From the NCBI GenBank assembly GCA_039812845.1, contig JBDIBK010000186.1:1-6768 (forward strand): a DNA stretch of 6,768 nt, given 5' to 3'. How positions within the stretch are numbered: the stretch's first letter is position 1; every line of letters starts with the position of its first letter. Positions 1 to 5,194 of this stretch are shown here, one piece after another. The position numbers were made by a program, and so were the translations under genes. Origin of the DNA: JACTMJ01 sp039812845. GTDB lineage: Bacteria > Acidobacteriota > Terriglobia > Bryobacterales > Bryobacteraceae. The notes under the pieces were generated by a model. The model did no database searches and was not told the DNA's origin. It saw only the letters and a list, made by a program, of their open reading frames with translations.

Positions 1-71
1 ACGCCGGATGCCCAGGAAGCCGCGAGCCCGGTCATTCCCGCTCCCAGAATCCATTGCTGCTCGGAACTCAC
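1..71 (-). CDS. N-terminal fragment of an FAD/NAD(P)-binding oxidoreductase (runs off the window)
   Basis: Seen: reading leftwards from a GTG at 71-69, 23 codons stay open to the window edge and give MSSEQQWILGAGMTGLAASW followed by ASG. WILGAGMTGLAA is a typical beta-alpha-beta dinucleotide-binding start with the GxGxxG pattern (ILGAGMTGLAA), located about 8 residues from the N-terminus. Known: this placement is standard for amine-oxidase/protoporphyrinogen-oxidase-like and UDP-galactopyranose-mutase-like flavoproteins, whose N-terminal strand binds the ADP part of FAD. The GTG start is supported by GGAGG (complement of 81-85) with a 9-nt gap. The ATG at 47-45 is out of frame. A perfect TATAAT lies about 36 nt upstream. 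It is divergent from the membrane-protein gene at 191. Inference: the neighbouring GT-C-like genes would suit a sugar or lipid-modifying flavoenzyme, but 23 residues cannot give the substrate. The motif and SD together make the gene fairly secure; the subfamily is unknown. Confidence 0.72.
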   Translation of the reverse strand, partial: MSSEQQWILGAGMTGLAASWASG

Positions 72-106
72 AATCGATGGCCTCCGCTCGGTGACACAAA
101 GGACTT

Positions 107-112
107 ATTATA
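107..112 (-). promoter_or_regulatory. -10 box (TATAAT) for the leftward flavoprotein gene
   Basis: The - strand reads TATAAT exactly here, 35 nt before the GTG start at 71. That predicts a leader of roughly 28 nt including the GGAGG ribosome-binding site. There is no recognisable -35 hexamer 16-19 nt upstream. That position is instead occupied by the palindrome at 126-139, which fits a promoter that needs an activator or is repressed there (inference). Confidence 0.5.
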
Positions 113-125
113 CGGATCACGCCCC

Positions 126-139
126 GGAACCGCAGTTCC
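126..139. promoter_or_regulatory. Candidate operator: palindrome GGAAC-N4-GTTCC
   Basis: A perfect inverted repeat, GGAAC CGCA GTTCC, lies in the 119-bp divergent intergenic region. It covers the place where a -35 element for the TATAAT at 112-107 should be, and is about 50 bp before the start of the rightward gene. Its core GAAC-N4-GTTC has the same form as LexA boxes of Gram-positive bacteria, although the spacer bases do not follow that consensus. It may be a site for another dimeric regulator or a chance palindrome. Confidence 0.3.
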
Positions 140-190
140 AGTACAAACGGAGTTGCCGAAAAATGTGCGCCCGAAGGATACACTGATGTC

Positions 191-1684
191 GTGAGCAAAG
201 CGCCCTTCTCGACGGTTCTCGCCATCGTGGCGCTCGCCAACTTTTTCGCCCTGGTCGCGCTGAATGGGTTTTCCCCGCCGGCCTGGGCCGTGCTCATCGT
301 CTGGCCCATTTCCGTTGCTACCGGCTATTTCGTAATGCGCGGAGCCCGCTGGACGAGCCCTCGCCTCGCGCTGCCCCGTGCCGCCTGGTTCTTGCTCGCA
401 GCCTGGGTGCTGCTGCTCGCCGTTCCACGGCTGCCGTATCTGCTGCAGCGCGTGCCGGAGACCGGAATTCTCGCCACGGGCGACGACCACGGCCGCCTCG
501 CCCAGATGGTGAGCCTCGTTCATTCGGCAAATTACCCGCTCACGCACCCGTCGAACCCCGCCTATTTGCTCTCCCACTACTATGCGGCGCTGCTTCCCTG
601 GGCCTGGCTCCACTTCGCCCTTCCCGCGCTCACGCTGAAGGAGTGCATCCTGCTCGGCAATCTCGCGTACCATATCCTGTTCGCGGGCGTGCTGTTCGAG
701 TTCGCCTCGCGCTTTTTTCGCGAATCGAGAGCAGCACTTGTATTCCTGTTCCTGATGACGTTCTTCGGCGGATTGGATTGGCTGACAACCCTCCCCCGCC
801 TCTTCGACCACAGTGAGCACTGGTACCGGCTCTGGTTCGGCGAATGGCGCGAAATCTCCGCGATCTACACCGTCGCGTGGTGGGCCGTCCACCATGCCCT
901 GGGATTGTGGCTCCTGCTGGTGAGTTGCCTGCTGTTGCGGCACGCACGGTGGAAGGAACGCTGGAGAAAGCCCTTCGTGCTCGGCCTCTTGCTGCTGAGC
1001 GCGTTCTATTCGAGCGTCTTCGTCCTGGTGAGCCTGCCCTTCGTGGCCCCGCGGGCGCTCTGGAGAATCGGCTTCCGGCTGCTGAAGAATGGCCTCGGGT
1101 TCGCGCTGCTCGGGCTGGCCGCCATTCCCGCGTTCCTGTTCTTTGAGCGGCCCTGGGGACCGGCGTTTCAACTGGAGTGGCCCCGGCCGTGGCCTCTGCT
1201 GGCCTTCCTCGCGGGCGTGCTTGTGCTGGAGTATGCCTTCCTCCCGCTGCTCGTCTGGCGTTACAAGCGGATGCGCGGGCCGCTGCTCTTTTTCGCGAGC
1301 ACGCTGCTCGTCTTCTCCATCGGCCTCAACAACTATACGATGCGCGGCATGCTGCTCCCCACGGTGGTGCTGTTCGGCTGCGTGGCGCCGGTGATTGCCG
1401 GGATGCGCTGGAGGCGGCCCGCGCTCGGCCTCGCGGTTTGCCTGCTCTCCGCCGGGGTCTTCCGCGAGGCTGCCTGGCTCACCTATCAGCCGCTCGAATC
1501 GTCGCCGCTCTATTGGCGTCTCACCGGGCGTGAGATGCCCGCATTCGCCGCCCGACGCGCGAATCCGCCGAAAGGGCTTGACCGTTTCAACGCCGAGCGG
1601 CCGATTCCGCCAATTCCCATCGAAGAGATGGACTTCAACGAGAAAGAGCTACTTCGTTTGCCCCGCCGCGGGTTCTTCCGGTAG
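191..1684 (+). CDS. Polytopic membrane protein, possible GT-C-fold glycosyltransferase-like
   Basis: Seen: 497 residues, about 11 hydrophobic segments across residues 5-425, then a soluble, proline-rich and charged C-terminal tail of about 70 residues. The first large loop carries ATGDDHGRLAQM (about 95-106), followed by LLSHYYAALLPW (about 126-137). A later segment reads FFGGLDWL, and another reads SAIYTVAWWAVHHALGLW. Known: acidic residues in the first non-cytoplasmic loop of a many-TM protein are typical of GT-C glycosyltransferases using polyprenyl-phosphate sugars, and SHYY-type motifs resemble those of poorly characterised YYY-type membrane families. Function is therefore inferred only. 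The GTG start at 191 is the first in-frame start; GAAGGA at 173-178 lies 12 nt before it, somewhat far, and TACACT at 179-184 could alternatively make it leaderless. The 3' end overlaps the convergent gene by 36 bp. Membrane protein: sure. Exact family: not recognised. Confidence 0.85.
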   Translation: MSKAPFSTVLAIVALANFFALVALNGFSPPAWAVLIVWPISVATGYFVMRGARWTSPRLALPRAAWFLLAAWVLLLAVPRLPYLLQRVPETGILATGDDHGRLAQMVSLVHSANYPLTHPSNPAYLLSHYYAALLPWAWLHFALPALTLKECILLGNLAYHILFAGVLFEFASRFFRESRAALVFLFLMTFFGGLDWLTTLPRLFDHSEHWYRLWFGEWREISAIYTVAWWAVHHALGLWLLLVSCLLLRHARWKERWRKPFVLGLLLLSAFYSSVFVLVSLPFVAPRALWRIGFRLLKNGLGFALLGLAAIPAFLFFERPWGPAFQLEWPRPWPLLAFLAGVLVLEYAFLPLLVWRYKRMRGPLLFFASTLLVFSIGLNNYTMRGMLLPTVVLFGCVAPVIAGMRWRRPALGLAVCLLSAGVFREAAWLTYQPLESSPLYWRLTGREMPAFAARRANPPKGLDRFNAERPIPPIPIEEMDFNEKELLRLPRRGFFR

Positions 1685-3085
1685 TGCGCCCGGCGCGGCC
1701 GCGCGCAATGGGCGAAGGCCCCGCAGAAACATCGGGTCCTTCCAATCCCAGGCCCGCCACATGCTCTGCCGGATTTCCTGAGGGTCGCTGTCCCAGCGCA
1801 TGCACGCCCCGCACCAGGCGCCCTGCGACGCCGTAAAGACGCTCACCGCCGCGCACGCCGCGAACGCCGCCGTCCAGATTCGCGCTCTTGCTTTGCCGAG
1901 CCACGCGGCCAGCGGGAGCATCAGCAGCGGAGCGATATCGGCGAAGTATCGCGGACCGTAGCCATGCCCGCCGAACCAGTCCTCATAGAAGCTGATCAGC
2001 AGGTAGTGCCCAACGAAAATTGCCGCCAGCAGCAGCGCCCAATCCCGCTCCTTGCGCCCTCGCCACCAGATCCACAAACCCGCCGCGCTGAAGAGGACCA
2101 GCGGCAGATAAACCAGCAGCCCGCGCGAGGGGCTGACGAGGTTCGCGAGAAGCGCTTCCGGCACGTGCCGACCAAACGAGAGGCCCGCCTCGTCCGTGCG
2201 CTGCACACGCGAATACGCCGGAATCACCGCATGGAACAGCGCCAGATGAATGGCACCGAACAGGCCGAATACCGGGACGCTTCCGAGCGCGAACCAGCCC
2301 ACTTGCAGCCGTTGCCGCCACAGGATCCACAGCCCGGCCGCGGCCAGCGGCACCAGGTTCGTCGGTCGCGTGAAGATCGCGAAACTCAGCACGGCCCCGG
2401 CCGCGATCCACGGCCACTTTCCGCCGCCGCGCCCCGCGCGGAGCAGCAGAAAGCCGAGCGTTAGCAGCAGCATGGAGTAGCCATGCATCCAGAGCGAGCG
2501 GCTGCCCGTGGACCATGCCGGCGTCGCGAAGGCAAACAGAAGCGCCAGCAGCGCCGCCATGCGCCATGGCAGCCACTCCCGCGCCAGCAGGTAAAAAAGC
2601 CCCGTGGTCAGCGCGATCAGCATGGAGGCCACCAGCAGTTCCGCCAATTGCGAGGACGCGATGAGGTCGCCATGAAGAAAGGATCGCTGTAGGGGATTCC
2701 GAGCGTGCCGGTCCGCCCATGCGCCCAGGCCCGGCTGTGCGGCGCGAAGCGCGAACTCCATTCCGGCCACGACAGGCGCGGTCATCAGCGGCACGCCGAG
2801 CGGATAGAAGTGGTAGAAGTGCCCGCCTTTGCATTCCTCCGCGCTGCGAATACGCCGGATGCGCGAGCCATCCGGAAACACGCACTCGATGTGATAAAAG
2901 CCGCTCGCTTCCAGAAGCGGAAGGTATTCGTCCAGGTCGAAATTTCCCTGGTGAAGGAGGCTGGTGGTGGTATGAATCGTCCACCGCGAGTCGTAGGGCT
3001 GGGAGACGGGGCTGATCGCGTGCGCGACGAAGACGACGAGCGCCAACAGAATCCCAATGAAGACGTCAAGGCGTCGAATCGTCAT
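1649..3085 (-). CDS. Polytopic membrane protein of the GT-C / mannosyltransferase (GT39-like) type
   Basis: Seen: 478 residues from the chosen ATG. One N-terminal TM segment (about 8-26) leads into a loop containing QPYDSRWTIHTTTSLL (about 29-44) and GNFDLDEYLP (about 47-56). About 9-10 more TM segments follow, then WFGGHGYGPRYF (about 370-381) and a soluble C-terminus with WCGACMRWDSDP. Known: an acidic residue in the first outer loop and a GG-x-x-x-GPRY motif recur in bacterial dolichyl-phosphate-mannose-protein-mannosyltransferase-like proteins, which move sugars from polyprenyl phosphate at the outer face of the inner membrane. The donor and acceptor here are unknown. Start: an in-frame ATG at 3097 lacks an SD and overlaps a TACAAT -10-like box (3101-3096). 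The ATG at 3085 has AAGGG 4 nt upstream, so I prefer it. It converges with the preceding + strand gene, and both C-terminal tails are encoded in the 36-bp overlap. The pair may act in the same glycan pathway (inference). Confidence 0.88.
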   Translation of the reverse strand: MTIRRLDVFIGILLALVVFVAHAISPVSQPYDSRWTIHTTTSLLHQGNFDLDEYLPLLEASGFYHIECVFPDGSRIRRIRSAEECKGGHFYHFYPLGVPLMTAPVVAGMEFALRAAQPGLGAWADRHARNPLQRSFLHGDLIASSQLAELLVASMLIALTTGLFYLLAREWLPWRMAALLALLFAFATPAWSTGSRSLWMHGYSMLLLTLGFLLLRAGRGGGKWPWIAAGAVLSFAIFTRPTNLVPLAAAGLWILWRQRLQVGWFALGSVPVFGLFGAIHLALFHAVIPAYSRVQRTDEAGLSFGRHVPEALLANLVSPSRGLLVYLPLVLFSAAGLWIWWRGRKERDWALLLAAIFVGHYLLISFYEDWFGGHGYGPRYFADIAPLLMLPLAAWLGKARARIWTAAFAACAAVSVFTASQGAWCGACMRWDSDPQEIRQSMWRAWDWKDPMFLRGLRPLRAAAPGALPEEPAAGQTK

Positions 3086-3095
3086 GACGCCCTTC

Positions 3096-3101
3096 ATTGT
3101 A
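3096..3101 (-). promoter_or_regulatory. Possible -10 box (TACAAT) for the GT-C-like gene
   Basis: TACAAT differs from the -10 consensus by one base and lies 10 nt before the preferred ATG at 3085. Transcription would begin at or just before that ATG, and the upstream in-frame ATG at 3097 would be excluded. No -35 match is visible at 16-19 nt, so this is weak. Confidence 0.25.
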
Positions 3102-3191
3102 GCTTCGAGGCGTAACTCTCACGCGGTTGACACCCCCGCCGAAGCCAAGGGAGCGGAGCGTGGGCGGCCTCCCGTGCGGTGCAATGCGGCG

Positions 3192-3590
3192 CTATTCGTG
3201 GGAGCCCGAATGGCCCTCGCCGGTACCCACGGTGCAGGTGACTCCGGTTGGCGGCGCGATGTCTTTTCCCGGCGGAAGCGGCGTCAGCGTGCCTTCCTTG
3301 AGGCCCTTCGTCCACCATTCCCAGCCTCCGCCCGTATAGCGCGCGCCGCTCGCGGAAACGGCCACCTTCATCGTGATCGATTGACCTTGATAGACGATCT
3401 GCGCCGTGTCCGAATCCGGGTAGGTAGCCTCCACCACGGTGCCATCCGCACACCGGTATCGGGTGCTTTCCGCACCCTTCTTCGCGGACACGGTTTCCCC
3501 GGTCGCCGGCGTCTTTTGCGGTGCGGGCGATTGGCAACCGGCTAACAGGAACGCTCCCGCCGCCACATAGAGCAATGCGAATTGTTTCAT
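3192..3590 (-). CDS. mliC: Lysozyme-inhibitor lipoprotein, MliC/PliC type
   Basis: Seen: 132 residues beginning MKQFALLYVAAGAFLLAGCQ. This is a lipoprotein signal peptide with lipobox LAGC, so Cys19 would be acylated. A Pro/Ala/Thr-rich linker (20-43) precedes the domain YRCADGTVVEATY (45-57) ... SASGARYTGGGWEWWTKG (79-96) ... GVTC (116-119). Cys47 and Cys119 can form the domain disulphide. Known: MliC/PliC proteins inhibit c-type lysozyme with a conserved Ser and Lys 14 residues apart in the SxSGARY...FWxKG block. Here Ser81 and Lys95 have that spacing, so the inhibitory loop looks intact. The length is slightly above E. coli MliC because of the linker and a Gly/Pro-rich tail. The residue after the acylated Cys is Gln, not Asp, which suggests outer-membrane sorting (inference). 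The ATG overlaps the stop of the urea transporter gene as ATGA and lacks a strong SD of its own, so translation is probably coupled to it. Family call is confident. Confidence 0.9.
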   Translation of the reverse strand: MKQFALLYVAAGAFLLAGCQSPAPQKTPATGETVSAKKGAESTRYRCADGTVVEATYPDSDTAQIVYQGQSITMKVAVSASGARYTGGGWEWWTKGLKEGTLTPLPPGKDIAPPTGVTCTVGTGEGHSGSHE

Positions 3591-4576
3591 TTCTCAGGAG
3601 CCCCCGCCAATGTGAGTGCCGGGAATACCGGACCGGCCCAGACGAACAGCCAGGTCACCAGGACGAACGGCATGGTCAGGCCGGGGAGCCCGAAGGGCTG
3701 CACGGCCGCGGAAACGGCTGCCGCCACCACGGGTGTCGCGATGGTCGCCATGCCGGCATAGGCCGCCGTCTTGCGGCCTGGCACAAAAAAGACGCATCCC
3801 ACGGCGATGGCCACCAGCACGCTGTTAAAGCCGAACAGGCCCGCGCGAATCGCGGCCTCCGGCGCTCCCATTCCCCACGCCACCAGCAGCCCGGCGAAGG
3901 ACCCCAGCATTGCCGCCGCACCGGCGCTCCTCGAACTGAGGAACAGGCCCGCCAGGAAAAGCACGCCCGTCACGACGCTCTCCTGGAAGAACACCTGCGC
4001 CACGCCGTGAAATAGGCCATCGACGACGGTGGAAGCATTCACGACGCCTTCCACGGAGGCGGCTTTCGGCAGGTTGGCGGCCGGCAGCAGCCCCGTGGGT
4101 TCCAGTCGCCCCAAGCGGGCCGTCGCCAGAAAGAAGCACCACGAAACCAAAACGAAGGGAGCCGTCAGCGCCGGTGCGTTCCAGATCCGCAGCACCCGCA
4201 TCAGCGCCGCCATGACGACCGTGGATCCCGCGGCGGCAAAAATCACGCAGGCCCAGGCCAGCGCCGTGGGCTCCAGAAACACCAGCAGCGCGATGGCGGA
4301 AAGTGCGCCATTGAATCCGAACATGCCATCGCGCACCAGCCTTCGGTCCGCCGCGAGCGGCAGCGCCGTCGCCGTGCTCACCGCCGTTCCCAGCAGCGTG
4401 GCCAGCGCCAGCACCGGCATGTTATAGGCGATGCCGAGCAGAAAAAGCAGCCCCGCGTAGCTGTTGTTCTGCAGCATCACCTGCCCAATGCCCCGCAAAA
4501 CCGCATCGGCAAAGCCCGGCGCGGAGATCGGCGCGTCCGGGTTGTCGGTCGCCAGTCCGGTGGAAGTAAAACGCAT
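3587..4576 (-). CDS. Urea transporter (UT/SLC14 family)
   Basis: Seen: 329 residues, almost entirely membrane, built as two similar halves. Half 1 has GIGQVMLQNNSYAGLLFLLG (29-48), GMFGFNGAL (84-92) and APALTAPFVLVSW (134-146). Half 2 has GVAQVFFQESVVTGVLFLAG (191-210), GLFGFNSVL (246-254) and LPGLTMPFVLVTW (297-309). Known: this inverted duplication, with the GFN and LTxPF motifs in each half, is the signature of channel-like urea transporters. The LTxPF threonines (138 and 301) line the middle of the pore in the solved bacterial structure, and Gln/Glu residues (Q36, Q198/E199) lie near the entrances. It passively moves urea across the inner membrane. Start: an upstream TTG at 4678 and ATG at 4609 are in frame but poorly supported. 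The ATG at 4576 has GGGAG 7 nt upstream and begins just before the conserved part. It is the first gene of a two-gene operon with the lysozyme-inhibitor lipoprotein. No urease genes are in the window. Confidence 0.92.
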   Translation of the reverse strand: MRFTSTGLATDNPDAPISAPGFADAVLRGIGQVMLQNNSYAGLLFLLGIAYNMPVLALATLLGTAVSTATALPLAADRRLVRDGMFGFNGALSAIALLVFLEPTALAWACVIFAAAGSTVVMAALMRVLRIWNAPALTAPFVLVSWCFFLATARLGRLEPTGLLPAANLPKAASVEGVVNASTVVDGLFHGVAQVFFQESVVTGVLFLAGLFLSSRSAGAAAMLGSFAGLLVAWGMGAPEAAIRAGLFGFNSVLVAIAVGCVFFVPGRKTAAYAGMATIATPVVAAAVSAAVQPFGLPGLTMPFVLVTWLFVWAGPVFPALTLAGAPEK

Positions 4577-4583
4577 CGCAAAG

Positions 4584-4588
4584 CTCCC
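4584..4588 (-). promoter_or_regulatory. Shine-Dalgarno site deciding the urea transporter start
   Basis: GGGAG on the - strand, 7 nt before the ATG at 4576. The alternative upstream starts (ATG 4609, TTG 4678) have no comparable site. The TTG is moreover inside a TATACT -10-like sequence. Confidence 0.6.
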
Positions 4589-4644
4589 GCGTGGTCTGGA
4601 ATCGCTCATGGAACCGCCGCCTCGCGAGCGCCCCCCGCGCGGAA

Positions 4645-4672
4645 GCGTCGCCTCTCCAGCCGGAGGCGTCGC
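4645..4672 (-). other. Inverted repeat between ssrA and the urea transporter gene
   Basis: Two 10-base arms (4645-4654 and 4663-4672) are complementary at 9 of 10 positions, with one T/T mismatch and an 8-nt loop. This would be a stable RNA hairpin, about 49 nt beyond the tmRNA 3' end and in the presumed leader of the urea transporter mRNA. No T run follows, so a standard intrinsic terminator is not supported. If the TATACT at 4683-4678 is a promoter, the hairpin would form the very 5' end of the mRNA and could stabilise it (inference). An adjacent 8-bp palindrome, CTCGCGAG (4621-4628), may add structure. Confidence 0.45.
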
Positions 4673-4677
4673 GGACA

Positions 4678-4683
4678 AGTATA
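4678..4683 (-). promoter_or_regulatory. Possible -10 box (TATACT) for the urea transporter operon
   Basis: TATACT on the - strand matches the -10 consensus at five of six positions and would start transcription near 4671, giving a leader of about 95 nt. No -35 hexamer is visible in the GC-rich stretch upstream, and it lies only 37 bp after the tmRNA 3' end. Read-through from ssrA is an alternative source of the transcript. Confidence 0.35.
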
Positions 4684-4720
4684 TGAATGAGTGGCGGGGA
4701 TGGGCGGGGCCATTCGAGAT

Positions 4721-5070
4721 TGGTGGAGGCGGCGGGAATTGAACCCGCGTCCGAAAAAGTCCAACGGAGCAAGACTACGTGCGTATCCGCTTCCAGTATC
4801 TCGGCTGCCGGATCAGAAACGGCAAGAGGCCGTCAGCCCAGCCTGATTGATCTCAGCCTGCCCCCTCAGACGGCGGGGTTCAGCCCAGCCCACTCAAATG
4901 ACGTTCCTTGGATTGCCGGTGGGCCTGCAACCCGGAACGACGCCGCTAATTAGGCAGCGTATGCGTACTGCGTGTTGGCAGTTGTTGTTTTTCCGATCGT
5001 TTAACGGGAGCTCGGAACCCGGCACGCCTCACCCCACTGGATGCAATCCCGTCGAAACCGGTGCGCCCCC
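4721..5070 (-). ncRNA. ssrA: tmRNA (transfer-messenger RNA), complete
   Basis: Role: charged with alanine, tmRNA enters stalled ribosomes with SmpB, adds a degradation tag and releases the ribosome. Seen: the 350-nt - strand sequence has a 5' end GGGGGCG (5070-5064) that pairs with CGCCTCC (4731-4725) as a 7-bp acceptor stem. Its third pair is G.U, the alanine identity element. The 3' end is discriminator A plus encoded CCA (4724-4721). The conserved GGTTTCGACGGG follows the acceptor strand, and a T arm, GCGGG-TTCAATT-CCCGC, precedes the 3' acceptor strand. A long H5-type helix (CGTTCC+GGGTTGC pairing with GCAATCC+GGAACG; 4902-4939) follows the tag frame. The resume context AACT-GCC-AAC leads into the tag at 4979-4950. 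The one-piece, non-permuted form is intact. It lies alone between the PRC-barrel and urea-transporter genes, all on the same strand. Nothing suggests island integration at its 3' end. Confidence 0.97.
4950..4979 (-). other. tmRNA tag reading frame, ANTQYAYAA
   Basis: From the resume codon GCC (4979-4977) the frame reads A-N-T-Q-Y-A-Y-A-A and stops at TAA (4952-4950). With the alanine carried by the tmRNA the added peptide is A-ANTQYAYAA. The AN start and hydrophobic -Ala-Ala end are as expected for a ClpXP/ClpAP-type degron. The end is YAYAA rather than the common YALAA. The frame follows AACT, as in E. coli, which supports the choice of resume codon. Confidence 0.85.
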
Positions 5071-5088
5071 ATGGAGTTTGACATCTTC

Positions 5089-5097
5089 ATTCTACCA
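5089..5097 (-). promoter_or_regulatory. Extended -10 promoter for ssrA
   Basis: The - strand reads TGGTAGAAT: the TGn extension plus TAGAAT (one mismatch to TATAAT). Initiation near 5081 would give a leader of about 11 nt, to be removed by RNase P, as expected for tmRNA. No -35 match is seen at 17 nt, which extended -10 promoters can do without. Confidence 0.45.
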
Positions 5098-5121
5098 CTC
5101 CCGCGCAACCGCCCTCCAGTG

Positions 5122-5152
5122 TCGCGAGCCTTGCCCGGATCGCGAGCCTTGC
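5122..5152. repeat. Tandem 13-bp direct repeat upstream of ssrA
   Basis: TCGCGAGCCTTGC occurs at 5122-5134 and again, identically, at 5140-5152 (18-bp period). Each copy contains the palindrome TCGCGA. It lies between the PRC-barrel stop codon and the ssrA promoter, roughly 40-70 bp upstream of the presumed start of transcription. It could be a regulatory site pair or a small slippage duplication; nothing decides between them. Confidence 0.6.
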
Positions 5153-5194
5153 GGCGGGCGAGCTTCATCGGCCGCTCCGCGCGCCGCACTCGGC

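Noticed and set aside
68..1171. 367-codon open frame on the - strand opposite the first membrane-protein gene
   Set aside because: It lies antisense to a convincing many-TM protein, its own product is a Glu/Gln/Arg-rich composition typical of antisense frames in GC-rich DNA, and it has no recognisable domain. The real - strand gene at this edge uses another frame and starts at 71.
1983..2984. 333-codon - strand frame inside the GT-C-like gene
   Set aside because: It is a shifted frame of the same strand, with Arg/Ala/Gly-rich low-information sequence and no motif, whereas the overlapping frame has TM segments and conserved motifs.
3098..3191. Terminator or promoter in the gap after the lipoprotein gene
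   Set aside because: GGGAG/CTCCC arms can be drawn, but the loop is long and no T run follows. A TTGACA at 3127-3132 on the + strand has no -10 at a suitable distance and no + strand gene to serve.
4577..4678. 34-residue N-terminal extension of the urea transporter
   Set aside because: It needs a TTG start lying within a -10-like box. The added residues are Gly/Arg/Pro-rich and absent from the family's usual core, and the ATG at 4576 has a far better ribosome-binding site.
4600..4735. Genomic island insertion at the 3' end of ssrA
   Set aside because: ssrA 3' ends are common phage attachment sites, but there is no integrase, no second copy of the 3' end in the window, and the neighbouring genes have the same composition as the rest.
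5078..5083. TTGACA on the + strand beside the tmRNA 5' end
   Set aside because: No -10 hexamer lies 16-19 nt downstream and no + strand gene follows.
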